Origin: Rhexocercosporidium sp. MPI-PUGE-AT-0058 | Lineage: Eukaryota > Ascomycota > Leotiomycetes > Helotiales | DNA length: 64,000 nt | Direction of reading: 5' to 3' | NCBI GenBank assembly: GCA_020746875.1 | Contig: JAGTJL010000012.1 | Span: forward strand, 372,001 to 436,000 | Shown here: positions 23,421-37,571 of the stretch, in pieces | Layout of the letters: each line of letters opens with the position of its first letter | How positions within the stretch are numbered: position 1 is the first letter of the stretch | Translations under genes and position numbers: made by a program | The notes under the pieces: model-generated | What the model was told of the DNA's origin: nothing | The model's input: only the letters and a program-made list of their open reading frames with translations | The model's database searches: none

Positions 23421-26035
23421 TACCGGATATAAAAAAGTATAAAACCTCCGCGTAATTTATAAAAAGGCTAAGAAAATTAAAAAAAAGTCGGGAAGCCGAG
23501 AAAGCATAGCTAATTATAAATAAAAATACTCTTTTTTTATATTTTCTTATAAAAGTTTTGAGGGTTTTATTAAAGTTTTAAAAATAATACCGGCGTAAGT
23601 ATAAAATATATAATATTATATTAAAAAAAATAAGCTTATAAAATATATTTAAATTATAATTTAAAAAGCAACGAGATTCTATTTTAATAATAAAGTAATA
23701 GCGTAATTTTATTATAAGTACTTAAAGCATAAAGTATTTACTTTATAAATTAAATTATCCGAAAATCTTAAACTTTTTAACGCTAAACCTAAACCCGTAC
23801 CGTAATATTTATTAAGCGCTAAAGAATTATAAAACATTTCCTAAAATAGCTTTAATAATCTCGTTCGAAGTAATATCGCCCTAATATAATATTAATATAT
23901 ATTAATAGCGAAACAAGTATAAAACACTTATAATAACTATTATAACTTCGCGGTACAACCGAATCTTTATTATTAATTCCTTTATTAATCGGCCTTAGAG
24001 GCGAAAGTAATAATATAAGCGTTTTTAAACTTAAATATATTATTAATTAAGCGTATTATACTTTTATAAAACTTCTCGAACTCTTTTATTTTATTAATAT
24101 ATTAATAATATTTTAAAAGAAAAAAGTATAACTTATAAAAGAAATATTAATAAAAGAAGAAACTTAATTAATATCTTTTTTATTAAGCTTAAAGGATATA
24201 TATAATAAAGAATCGGTTATACGGTGCTTCTCGAGCCAAACAGTGAAGCTTTAAACTCCCGTGGGAATCGTAAAATTATAATCCTCGAGGACGACGCCGG
24301 CATTATATTTATTAGCTATTCTCACGCAGTTAATTCTCGAAATCGACGGCAAAGTTCTTTATAATATAAATATTTTTATAAAAAGCATAAGAGAATTATT
24401 TATCTTACGGTTAATATATAATTCGCTTTTAACGCGCTTAATATTATATTATTAATAAACTTTATAAATATAAATACGTACGATAATATAAACGGCCTTT
24501 TACTTAAAGTAATAATCGCAATTCTTTTTGCTTTCTTTATTAATATAACGGAAAAAGAGATTAATTAATATAACTTTAAAGTATTAGCCGCAAAAACCTC
24601 TACAAGGCCAGTTCGTAAGGTTATTAAATGCGATAACTTTAAGACGCTAAACAAAAAACATAATAATAATATTAATATTAATAATTAATTAAAAAAGAAA
24701 AAAAAAATTTAAGAAAACAGCGACGTATAAATATAAGTATTATATATAAATAAGCTAAAGAAAAAAGGTTATTATTAACGCGACAAGGAGGCTATTTATA
24801 TACACGTCTTAACGAGGTAATAAAGTCGCAATTATTACGCAACTATACTATTATATTTATATTATTTATATTATTTATATTCCATTTACTTAGTAAATAA
24901 ACGTAAATACGCTATTAGCGCGCAACTTACTTATTACTTCGCCGACCGAAGACAACTCTCTAATAATAACGATAATTATAGCACTCGAATATGAGTATAA
25001 GAGCTCTTATATATACGCGTAAAAGTCTTATAATTAAAGTAAATATCTTTTATTATTTTATAAAGCTATTTCTATTTATTAAATTAATAATATTAATATA
25101 TTATACGGAATAGCTTATAAAATAATCGGACGACGTTCGACGAATTAATCGTAATATAATATTATATACTTAACGCAGTAATTTAAATAACCGCATTAAT
25201 TTAATTAATTAAACTTATTAACCGGAATACGATTATCCGACTTACCGCGGCCTAGTCCTCGCTTTAAGCGACGTAAAAGCATATTAATATATTATTAATT
25301 AAAGCATCGGTATCGCGGACGCTATTATTAAAAAAGAGAATAATTATTATATATATACTTATTTATTTTATTTATACGAAATCGGGCCTGTAATATAAAA
25401 GAGCCGAGGCTTTTACGGTATTAATAAAAGTAGTCTCACTTATATATTTAATTACGCCGGCGTTTTATTTCCTTTTATAAATAACTTCCTTTATATATAC
25501 GCTTTTCTTTTAGACTTTTTTAAAAGTCAAAGATTAATTCTTTAAATATAATTTACTCTGAACCTTTACGAAGCTTTGCTTACTGTAAACTCCATCTGAC
25601 AGCTCTCAGAATTAAGAAAAAATATTTATTCTCTTAAAGGCAGTCTACAATAGCAGAACCTAATTAGGTCACGTGTAATGCTAAAGGAGCAGCTACCGTG
25701 CCTATACGACACACCTCTTAAGCAATTAATAATAATAAGCCACTGCTATTGTAATTAATTATATTAAGCGAGAGTAAATAATAAAAAAGAATTAAGTAAA
25801 TAAATTCACTTATATACGGTAATTAGGCAAATAACTTAATTATATAAATCAACGATTTTCTTATTAAACTTGAACCTATAAATACTCGACAACTTATAAA
25901 TCGACTACTCTCGATCTACTATTTAATTAATTAATTAATTAATTACTCTTTTCGACACTATAAGTGTCTTTAAGCGCTCCGCTAAAATCGTCATAATAAA
26001 ACGACGATTTACTCGCTAAAATAAAGTAAGTGACT

Positions 26036-26082
26036 CGATTTTCGATTTATTAATTTCGATTTATTAATTTCGATTTATTAAT
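26036..26082. repeat. 14-bp tandem repeat, about 3.3 units
   Basis: The unit TTTCGATTTATTAA is repeated head to tail within the AT-rich block. No function is apparent. Confidence 0.8.
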
Positions 26083-26539
26083 TAGAGATTAATTAATTAA
26101 AGAATAACTGCTAATTTATAATAAGTTAAGGTTATTATTAATAATAAGAAGAAAGTCGTCGCTAAGGCACGACTGTCGGCTGCTCTTGTCCCCGCCCCCG
26201 CTCCTCGCTGTGCCGCTACTACTCCCCGGGCTCTAAAGCAATTAATAAGTACTCGTATAATAATTTATTTAAATTATATTAATAACGCCTTTTAAATAAA
26301 AAATAATAATTAATATTATAATACTGTTAAAAAGGGTACTCGCTGTTTCGCTTACTTGTCCGGCGATAAGTGCGTAATTACTTTCGCTATTACTTAAACT
26401 CTTTTCCTTATATATTATAATATATTAGAAAATAAAATTAATAAAAAGGTAAGTCGATTTAATTACTTTTTTCTCGTTTTTAATTTTTTTTTTTTTTTTT
26501 AAAAGTTAAAGCAATTAAAAATCCCGGTCTATGCCGCCC

Positions 26540-27090
26540 TTAAGGGTAATAATATTAATAGAGCTACTATTACTAGCGCTATTATTAGTTTTAATAGTAG
26601 AGTTACTTTAAGAGCTATTAATAAATTCAGAGGTAATAATAAAAAAAATAATAATAAGGAGAATAATAAGTTACTCGCTTTATTTCCAAAAAGTTAAATT
26701 AAATTAATTAATCTCTTAAAAGCAAAAGAAGAGCCTTTAATTGCTTTTATAGTTTATATTTATATTATTAAAAAAAAGATTGCTACCGCTATAAGTACTC
26801 TTTTTATTAAGAAAGGTGGCGAGGGAGTAGCTAACTATTTTATTATTATTATTACTACTGAAGCTGCTCGCGCTACTGCCGTTGCTAAGGCTATTACCGG
26901 AGCTACTCGCGCTTATGGTTTAAGCCCTAGTGTTCTGGCCTTTTAGGCTATATTTACTTATAAAGTTATTCTTACTCTTAAGTAAGAGGCTTAAGCTGCT
27001 CGCGTTAAAGAATTAATTAATATAATGACTAATGCTTTAAGCGAGCTAGTTTAAGAGGTTTTAGGCTTTTCACTTTTTAATAAATAAATT
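26540..27090 (+). pseudogene. Ala-rich ORF remnant of unknown element
   Basis: A plus-strand frame reads for about 180 codons with only a few stops (TAG/TAA at former Trp/Gln positions). It includes an Ala-rich helix-like part, EAARATAVAKAITGATRAYG, around 26860-26915. It keeps more GC than its surroundings. It may be a gag-like or DNA-binding protein of the unidentified repeat in this region, but no family signature is visible. Confidence 0.35.
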
Positions 27091-28315
27091 ACTCTTTTGT
27101 TTTTTAAGGCTTAAAAACCTTTTATTCTTTAAATATCCACTTATATTTTAAAAACTAAAGCTTGCGTTTGCTTTTAAAATAAAAAATTATTAAAAGTAAT
27201 TAATTCTTTAAAATATAGTAATTTATACCTTTAAGCTTAATTAATCTTTAATAAAATAAAATTATAAATGAAAATTTATAAAAGAGAATTTTATAAAAGA
27301 ATATATAATAATATAAATAAAGCTCTTTAATTAAAAAGTACGTTTATTATATAATCACTTTAAGAATAAATAAAAAGTAAAGAATATATATAAAAGATTA
27401 CTTTAAAGCGAGTCTCTTAAAGGAGTTGCTTTAATTAAACATAAATATTTACTAAGTTAATAAAAGTAATAAATGCTTTAAATTTCTGCCGAAAGAGGTT
27501 TTTAATAAGTCCGTTAATTAATATATAACTTATAAGAAGATATTTTATTATAAAAATACTCTTCTAAAACTCTTAACGTAACTATATATTTTAAATATTA
27601 ACGTAGCGTAACTTAATAAAATACGCTAATTTTTACTAATAATTAACCGAATCGTTTATTAATTATTATAAAAAATTATTTAAGTTACTCTTATATTAAG
27701 GCGTAATTCTTAAAAGAATCGCTAAAGTATTATAAATTTCTTATTAATACGCTTAATTTTAAAAAGCTCTACTTACATTATAAACGTAATAATTATATTT
27801 TGTAAAGTTACTTTTTAAAAGATTAAACTTTTAAAAAGTATAAAAATATATTTATTAAAAGATCGCCTTATCTTAATATTATTTATAAAAGAAGCATTTA
27901 ATATTATTATAAAGTAAGAGTCGCGCAGCTTATAACTATAAGTAATCGCTAAGAAACGAGTGCCGAAAAAGTAATGAATTATTTAGTTAACTATAATTAA
28001 GTGCTTTTAAAAATGTTTAATTAAAAAGTGAGAAAGCCTTAAAATAATAAAAGCGACGTTTGCGTGTAATATAATTATAATATAAAGTATTAATTTAAGT
28101 TAAAGTGGCCTATTCTTAATTCTTTAGTAGCTCGACTTAAGGTAATAATATACTTAGGTAATTTCTATTTTATTAATTTAAATTAAAGAGTAACCTTTTA
28201 AATATAAGTGTTATATATTAAAGAGATAGTCTTCGCTAATCGATCTTTAAAAATACGAACGCCTAAGAACTACTTTATTTACTCTCCTTTAATAAGCTTA
28301 TATACTGTAGTGGGG

Positions 28316-31300
28316 TTGACCTCAAAAGTCCATTTGTCACGTGATTAGGCTGCCATTTATTTTATTTAAAACAGCCTTTAAGGTAATATCTTTTAAGAAT
28401 AATAACGATTTTTATTATTATAACTTTTCCTTTTTATTTAAATTATGCCTTTCCCTTTTCTTAATAAATTATACTCTTTAAATATATATAATATCTTTAA
28501 TATTTATTAAATAAATATTCTTACGTTTACTTTCTAGTACTTACTTTATTATCTTCTTATTATATACTTAATGTTTTTTCTTTTATATATTTTAATGACT
28601 TACGTAAAAAATAAATAAAAAAGCTAAAGTAAAATACGTAAAAAAGCTTAAGGGCCTCTTATATTAATTATAAAGACTAAAACCGACAAGTGCTCGAATT
28701 AATATAAACTTATTTATTTAAAGATCTCTTAGCTTTTAAAGCAAAACTAAATACGGCACTTCGACAGTTTTTTATAATATAATAAGAAATACAAGAAGTT
28801 TAAAAGGAAATTACTTACTTTTAATATAAGAATACTTAAACTATTAAAAAAGCCAGCTTTAATACGTAGAATATTAATATTAAAAAGGTTAAATCGAAAA
28901 TAACCGGATTACGTTATTAAAAACGCCTTAATTAATATTAAAGTATATTTAATATTTCAAAAAACAAAAAGTAAACTATTTAAAATGAATTTAATAAATT
29001 TTAAAATCGATTACACTTTTAATAAACGTATTTATTATTCTTTTCTTCTTTTTTTCCCGTTAAAGGCCTACTTTAAGCTAGCGAGATAAAGCTTAATAAA
29101 AAGCTATACGAGGTTTTACTTTATATTTTTTTAATTAATTTTAATCTTAAGTTATTTTACGCCGAAATTAACTTTAATAATAATAAAGCTTTAATATTTA
29201 ATAAGATTTATTTATTTTACTTAAGTTTATACGTTTATTTATTATAAAAATAAAAGGCCTAGACTTCGGCGTCTTTTAAGCTTTATTATTTCGAGAGAAG
29301 CCTAAAGTTATAAGCTTTTTAATTTAATATTTTATTTATATATTTCCTTTGTTTTCTCGAGCTTATATATTTTTCTTTTTTTAATATAATATATTATATT
29401 TTTTTCTTTTTTATTAATAATATTAAGCGCATTTATTTTTTAATAAATTATTAATTATATTAAGAAAAATTAATTATATTTAAAAATAATATTAAAAACA
29501 ACGCTTTTAACGCCAACTCGAAGGGCAAGGAACTTAAACGACTTATTAATAACTTTTTTATAACTTAAAAAAGCTTTACGACCTCGACTATAAACTACTT
29601 TATTACTAAGACTGGCTTTACAGGCTTTATAAGCTCTTTTACTTTTATGCCTATTAGGCCTTTAATAAAGTTTAATATTATTAAAATTATTAATCCTACT
29701 TTATTATAACCATCGGGAATACTTATAAACAATGCTTTAATTATATATAATAAAAAAAATTGAAGTAGCGGTAGCAATTTATAATAAAAATATATTTAAT
29801 TATAATTAAGGCAGTAGCTATTTAAAAAGCTTTAATATAAGAGCTTAAGCCGCCCTTTAAGCTTTACCGGCTTACATAACACTCATTTAGCTTATATACC
29901 CTTAAGCTATATTATATTCGCCTTTAAAGCAAAGGGGACTTAAACCCGTTAATATAAGCTATATAACCCCGCTTTAGGCTTAAGTCACTTCCGCTTAGGC
30001 TTTTTAATTAACACGACTTACGTCAGGACAGTATAAACCTATTAAAACCTTTATATTATATAAAGTGAACGAGGCTTTAAATAATTATTATTATAAAACT
30101 ACTTTTAATAATATAATATTTTAATAACTTATATCTTAAGCCGCACGACTTATTACGGACTTTATTAAAGGACCTTTTTATTTTGTAATAGCCTAAGCTA
30201 TATTAATTCTAGGCATTTTTAATTACTTATACTTTAACGAGAATAATATTATTAGGTTTTTTAAGACTTTAAAATAGCTTTTTACGGCTTAAAGTATTAC
30301 GGATAACGTCGAAAAGAAATAATACGTTATAAACTATTACACTCTCGAAATAAGCTAAAACATTAAGTAATTCCCCGACTTTTTTAATAATATTTATTAA
30401 AAGTTAATTAAAGAAATTATAAAAAAATATTAAACGTTCGACCTTAAGTAATATTATTATATTCTTTAAAACTTAAAGAGAATATTTAATAACTTTAAAT
30501 ATATTACGGAAAATATTTTTAATTTTTAATCTCGATAATTCCTTTAAGCTTTTAAAGAAATTAATCGAGCTTATATATAAAAGAAAATTATTATAAAGTA
30601 GTAAATAATTATAAAGTTTTTAACGGCTTTATTTAAGCACTTAAGGTAAAAGGCCGGAACTTTTATAAAAAATAATAATATTTTTAATATAAAAATATAT
30701 TATTTTTAAATAAAATATACGTTAAAATAAAAGACTTATTTTAAGTCGAATAGGAAATCGATACTTTAATTTAAAAAAAAGTATTATTTATATAAATTAC
30801 TTAAGCCGACTATCTTCGACTTAGGTCGAGTAATAATAAAATTTCTTTTTTAATAATATTATTTAAGAAGCTTAATCTTATAACTTGCCCCGAGTTTATA
30901 AAATATAAAAATAATTTTTTAATTTAAGAAATTAATAACGTCTTTAAAAAGAATTCAGTGTTTTATTTTAAATTAAATTAAAAAAGGTATATTTAAGAAG
31001 AAGTTATTTTTATTATTGAAAGGCTAACTCGCGATATTAATTAAATTATAAAACGGGATATCGATACGATTACGGAAGGACTAAATAACTTACGTATTTT
31101 ATACGCTATTATAAAGAAAAGAAAGAATTTAAAATTAATAGCCGAAGTTAAAGCTTTATCTACTTACGAGTCGATCGTATATTTTAAAAAAGTTAAGGTA
31201 TTTTATTAAGATTTTAAAGTAAGCTTTAAATATAATCGACGTTTTAATATAAAAGATAATATAAATACCGAATGCCTCTTTTACTTTAATAGGCCGATTT

Positions 31301-31900
31301 CGGGTATTAAACCTTAAGGATTTTATAAGTATTAAAATTAATATTATAAGTTTAAAAAGTGACTTAATTTAAGAATTATTTATAAAAATAAAAATATTTA
31401 TATTTATATAAGCCTTTAAAAAAAGAAATAAAAGCTTAAGCGGTTTAATTTTCTTAAGATAAATTAAAAAAAGAAGTCTTTATTTTATAAATAATTAATA
31501 TAAAAAGAGACTTAAACTCGAGGCGAAAAGAGGAAGTAATTTAAAAAAAGCTTTAAGACGCGTAAGAAGCCCTTTTAACTTAATAAAATAGGCCATAACT
31601 AAATCGCCATAGTCAAATAGCTAAACCGCCATACGCTAAAATTCTAGTAACTTAGCGAGAACATTTAAAAACTTACTCTTCTTATATAAATTCGTACTAA
31701 AAGGCAAAGCTTATTAATGTATAATATAATATTTATAATTACTTAATCACCCCTAAGGCTAAGAATCAAAATTAAAGCTATTTAGACTCTTTAAATAACC
31801 ATTACCACTTCTTTTTATTATGACGTCTGATCCTTAAGCTTGTAGCCCTGCGCCCCTTGCAGTAATTTACAGTGATATTACTACTGGATTTGCTGCTTAC
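28316..31900. other. Unclassified AT-rich RIPped sequence
   Basis: Heavily mutated sequence with no recognisable transposase or polymerase motif and no terminal repeats that I could pair. Less mutated patches occur at about 28315-28355 and 29840-30015. The right limit is set by the start of the copia copy 2 LTR region. Confidence 0.5.
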
Positions 31901-34900
31901 TAGGCACATACTAAAGCTCACGGGTATGCTTTTAAGTAATAAGACACCAAACCTATGCGAGCAGAGTTTAAAGAAGATTTGTCGCGCCCTAACGCAGTCT
32001 ACTGGTCATGTATATGCTCTCGTAAGCACTCACGTATATATATACTCAGGTCATAGTCTTCTCTTACAGAAAGTAACGCTTATTTTAATACATTTTTAAA
32101 CCTTTATTTTATACGTTAATCGTAGAGCTCTTAAACTATTAAAAGCCTGCTTTATTTCTATACGACAATTAAAAGCCATATTTATTTTTATAAATTACTT
32201 TTAATATATATAGATTTCGAGCTTTAATTAAGCTTATTTAACTCTAACTTTACGATCTTCATTTCCTTTCTTTACGCTTAAACTTTAATACACCTCTTAG
32301 CATAATCATCGAGATGTCATCGCACGACAATCTTAGCGGTTTTAACATAAATATTATATACTTAAAGCTTAAAGACTTTCCGTTATAAATAAATCATTTA
32401 ACTTTTAACGCTTAAATACTCGGACTCTAGCCTTTTATTAACTTAAATGCTTTAAATATAAAAATACTAATTAAAATTATTAATAAAAATCTATAAATCG
32501 CCGAGTAAATCGCTTAATAAAAGAATAATCTCGCTAAATTAAATTATATAATAAAAACGAACGAATATAATAAATAATTTTAAAAATAAGCGCTTAATCG
32601 TTACGTAATAATTACGTCTTCTTTAGATTAAATAATTATAAACTTTAACGCTTTTATTACTCTTCTTCTTATTTAATCGCACGAGCTTGTTAAAATAACC
32701 GCAGAATCTTATTAAAAAGAATCCAAGGCCGAAGCTAAAGCGTATATTATAAAATATATAATATAATAATTATAAATTATAATATACTTTAAGCTTTATA
32801 AATAAATTAAGAAAATTATAAGCCGTTAATTCTTTAATATAACCGTTATATAACTCGTCGTTAAAAAAAGAGTTAATATTTAAGTATTAATTCATACGCT
32901 TAAGATAGTTTTATATTAAACGAATATAATAATTTAAACGATAATCCGCTAAGATTATTTATAATTTCTAAATATAAAAAACGTTTAAAACTTAAAAGTT
33001 TAAATTATATAATATTAAGAGTTAATTCGCAAAAAGAACTTATATTATATACCGGAAGTGCTTAGCACTTTTAGTATTAATCTTTTCCTAATTATAATTA
33101 ATAATTTTAATAACTTATAAACTCAAAAGTACTTTCTTAAGATTAAAAAAGCCGACGAGCTCGGGATACTTTTTAAATACTTTTTAAAATAACTCGTATA
33201 ATTATTTTATTTTAATTAAGCTAATCGCTAATATTAATAGCTTATTAATAAAAAATCAAAGCATAATTATTTTTTTACTTTTAATTTACGCTTTAATAAT
33301 AATAAGACACCCGACTCGGAAGCTTTTGATTTATATAATAAAAGATTAAACCGATTTAAAATAAAAGAAAAACTTATAAAAAAGATATATTTATATTTAA
33401 AAGATAAAACTTATTATTAATCTTCCTTAAATTATACTCGTTTTTAAATAATAATTTATAAAAAAGTATTTATTAAATATTAAAATAAAATAGCTTATTT
33501 AAACTTAAAAATAAATAATTAATATTATAATAAAATCCGATAACGGTTTGCTACGTTATAATAAAAAGCTTTCCACGAGTAAATAAGCTTAAATAAGCCT
33601 TTCCCTTAATTAATAAAAGATTTCTTAACGAAATTAAATAAATAAAAATTTAATAAATTAAATAAAAAGAAGTTTACTTTTTTCGGAAACTTATTAAATA
33701 AAAGAGGAATAAGCGGGACTTACGCGTATTTAATACTTTTATTTAATTTGGCCGAGCATTTAATTACGAGTATATATTCCCTTTAAAATTCACCTTATCT
33801 TTTATTAGATTTTACTTTATTAAATAATTATAAAGCGATTAATTTAATTAATAATTATTTAATATTATTAAAAAAATCTTTTATAAAATCTACTTTTAAG
33901 GATTTAATTAAATATAAAAGCTTCCAGTTACTTATTATTAGGCGCGGAACTCGAGTTATAAAAGGAGTGCTTAAAGGTCCGAATAATAAATTATTTAATC
34001 TTACGCTTTACGACGTTATAATTATAGAAAACTTCTATATTAATATCATTTTTAAAGCTTGTTTTTATAAAACTAGTCTTTAGTTTTATAATATAAATTA
34101 TACTTTAAAATAAAACGAGAAAGGCTTATTAATTAATAAATATTATATAATACGATAATTAAAGCGTAAATAAAACCTCGTTTTCTTTAAATATAAGCCA
34201 CGTTTAATTTATTCTTTAAGCACTTATAATATACTCTTAAACGTTATAAGAATTATAATATTTCTAATGCCTTTTAAAAGAATAAATAAGCCGTATAAAT
34301 TATTTAAAGATTATAAGCACTTTAAAACAAACTTAAAGCGTGTTTAATATTTACAAATAAGCTATTTAAGCGCGAATACTTTAAGGAAATTAATAAGTAC
34401 GACAAAAAATATTAAAATTATTAAAATAATAAAGAAAATTAAATGCGAGTAATATACTTTAACTTATATTACTTAAATAATCTCTAGACGTCTACCGAAA
34501 AGGAAATCCCTTAGATTATTTTAAAAAGTCACTTAAGATTTATTTAATTATTTAAAATATTAAAGCAATTACTTTTAGCTCCTTATACTTAAATACAAAT
34601 ACAGCGGCTTATTTATTAATTATATATTATAAATAAAAGAATATAATAAAGTATTTTAATATATTAAAAGTTTTAAAGCTTAAATTCGAAAATAGTTTGG
34701 ACTCTTAATATATAAATTCAAGTATAATTAAGAGAAAGCAATTATTATAATTCGAGGATTTACGAAATATAAGAAATAAGTTAATAAGCTCGGAATTAAC
34801 CTCGAGCTCTTATTAACGGCAACTTATAAACTAAATAGCGGAGCCGAAAGAGCTAATTAAAAAGTAATTAATAAAAGTATTAAAATAAGACTATTAATTA

Positions 34901-37571
34901 ATCTCTCCGTAAATTTAAGTATTAAATATATATTCGCAGAGATCTATTTATATAATAAAAGCTTAAGGCAAGCAAATAACTAGCTATTACTTATTAAAGT
35001 TAATAATAAGTAATTTCAGAACTATTTTCGGTAATATAACTTAGCGCTTATTATAAGATTTATTATAAATTTCAGACTAAATTAAAATAGTATTTATATA
35101 TATAATTATAAAGCGTACTTATTAATAATAGAAAAAGCTAAAGAATAAAATAAGAAAACGTTTAAAATAACTACGCGTGCGTATATTAAATATTTTATAA
35201 GTTTTTACGCTTTTAATATTTATAGGATTTAAGTGCCACGTCTTAATAGAATAATTATTACGCGTAACGTACGCTTTAATAAAAATAACTTTTATATTAT
35301 TTTAAGTAAAAAAGCAAAGATTATAATTTAAAAAGCTAAGTCTATTTACGATTTTATTAAGGAAGATAAGTTTATTATAAATTAAGCTGAAATTATTAAA
35401 AATATTATTAAAAATATAATTATTAAAGAAAATAATATAAATCTCTTAAGTAAAGACTTATTTTAATTATATATTAAATAAATTTAAAAATTAATTAAAA
35501 GCTTCGAGAATTAAAACTCGGGGATAAAAGAGTATATTAATAGCCTGAGTATAATAAATAAACTTTTAACTCCGGAATATATTCTTATTTTAAAGGGCCT
35601 TCTTAAATAAAATAAGGAATTAAGAAAGAGTACGTTAAATTAAGAGTTTACTTTAAGTATAAAATAAGACTTAAAGGCATTCGACTCGCGTAAGAATATA
35701 CAACTCATTAATCGAGATTCAAACGTATTATAAGATTAAGCGCGGGATTCGCCTTAATTATTACGCATCGAAATTTAAATACCGTCGAGACCTTAATTAT
35801 AAAAGGAGTCTTCGGTAATAATTTTAATATTATATTTTTAAATTAAAACATAAAGTGCTCGGACGACGGAAGTAAAATAAGCGAAAGTAATACGCTTTTA
35901 AATTATAATAAAAGAAGCTTAATTAAAATTAAATATACTTATTAAAAGCTCGGCAAAAGTAAAAAAGCTAATTAAAAGTAAAAGGAAAAGAGGAAAATTA
36001 TAAAAGAATTAAAGTAATAAAGTATTTATAATACTTATAGCTTTCCTTAAATAAATACGTTTTAATAAAGACAACCTTAAGCTCGAAAGTAAGCTTAATC
36101 TCAGGGGTAATTAAATCCTCGATTAATATAATAATCTTCGGTCTAAAATTAATTAAATACTTTAAGGGCTTATACTTAATTAATATATATTATTAAAAGA
36201 ATAAAATAATCTTCGAGATTTAACGAAGATTATATATTATATAATTATAATAATAATATAAACGAGCCGCTAATTATTAAAAGAAAAGATCCCACTTTTA
36301 AAAATTAAAATCTAAAATCTTTTATTTAAATTAAAATAATAGAGCGATCTTAAGAATTACTTAATAAAAGAGTATATTATTTTAATTCCTAAGAATTGTT
36401 TAATATCTTTAAGATTATATATATCGTACACTTAATTTAATTACTTAATAAAATCCTGTCCGAGCTTTAAATCGTCTCGATAGTAAAGTATTTAAATATT
36501 ATTTACGTAAAAGAGAATAAGGATTTTATAAGTAAGGTCTATGAATATATACGGTTCCTTCGAGCATAGAATTAGCCTTAAATTTATTAACGTTTTATTA
36601 ATATATTTATATTATAAGTACGGAGAGTTACGCATCCCGTAGAGAGCGCGATTAACTCGTAATACATATTTAAGCTTATTAAAACCTAAAAGGAATCTAT
36701 AATATACGGTTTTATCGTTTATATCCTGAAGAGCGTTAATAAACGCGTTAATTACGTCGAAGCACTTGACTTTTAAGTTAAAATAAGCTGCGAGCGCTAT
36801 AACGATTCAGAAGGATTTAATTAAGAGCGTGCTAGCGTATATAAAGACAATCGTTAATTTATTTTAAAAATTATTTTATATAATAATTCGAGATTTATAT
36901 TTTAAAATATATTTCTTTAAATTTAACTTATACTTAAAAACCTATATAAGCGGGACAAGTATTAATATAATACTTAAATTAAATACTTTTGAGATTTAAT
37001 AACTTTATTTATTTATTATCCTTATCTTTAGGCTTATATTTTCTTTAAATTACGACAGAAAGCGTAAGACTATTTCCTTAATTTATACTTAATATATTAA
37101 GAAGATTACTCGAAAGTTTGAATAAGTTAATAAGAGGTGTCTTACGATACCGCTCCTTTAAATCGATTTTATTAAGTATAAGAGATAAGCTTTAAAGAAA
37201 TATATTAAAGCTTATTAAGAGAAAATTAAATCGGTATTATATATAGCGATTATTATAAAATTAAACGTAGCTTTTATAATTACTTAGCTTTTATAGTTCG
37301 CGATAAATCCTAATTTAAAGTATTTTATAATTATATATTAATTTATTTATTATTTATTTAATACGCGCTTTTTAAGTATTATATACGGAGATAATTAAGA
37401 GAGAGCGTTTTATATTATTTTAAATATATTTTTCGCGGATAACGTCGAAACTCAAAAGTTATCTTAAGGTTATATAATCTTATTATTCGGCGGGCTAATA
37501 ATTTAAAAAGTATTAAAGTAATTTACAATTATTACGTCGATTATTAAAGCGAAACTATTAATATTAAAGTA
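31900..37571 (+). mobile_element. Ty1/copia retrotransposon copy 2, RIP-inactivated, 3' end missing
   Basis: A 5' LTR (start uncertain, end about 32165; shared with 4925-5104) is followed by a degenerate copia polyprotein. A gag-like part is at 32300-33800. A protease/pre-integrase part with GTRVIKGVLKGPNNKLFNL lies at about 33945-34000. Integrase is at about 34700-35330, with SGAERAN and SLRQANN landmarks, and then the reverse transcriptase. From 35028 it is collinear with copia copy 1, except for an inverted stretch at about 36375-36860 and about 190 extra bases after it. It breaks off at 37571 inside the RNase H coding part, where GC-rich sequence begins. No 3' LTR is present. Confidence 0.85.
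36375..36860 (-). other. Inverted segment within copia copy 2
   Basis: The reverse complement of this stretch aligns with 1330-1815 of copia copy 1, whereas the sequences on both sides (35028-36360 and 37045-37571) align in direct orientation. About 190 bp between 36860 and 37045 have no counterpart in copy 1. Confidence 0.85.

Larger units (their letters stand above)
17312..25601 (+). mobile_element. Complete Ty3/Gypsy chromodomain retrotransposon, 8,290 bp, RIP-inactivated
   Basis: Two 257-bp LTRs (17312-17568 and 25345-25601) bound the element. The pentamer GCTCT is present immediately before and after it (17307-17311 and 25602-25606), so this is one intact insertion. The order on the plus strand is gag, protease, reverse transcriptase, RNase H, integrase, chromodomain, then about 1.9 kb of non-coding sequence to the 3' LTR. 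A purine-rich run just before 25345 fits the polypurine tract. Every frame is broken by RIP: stops replace Gln and Trp codons and key residues are changed. A 3' fragment of a second copy lies at 5105-7417. Confidence 0.95.
25607..28315. other. Unclassified AT-rich RIPped sequence
   Basis: No element ends or conserved enzyme motifs were recognised. It contains an ATTA run (about 25920-25945), a 14-bp tandem repeat (26036-26082), an unusual GC patch at about 26158-26235 and an Ala-rich reading frame at about 26540-27090. Near 28310 composition again becomes less AT-rich, which may mark an element border. Confidence 0.5.
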
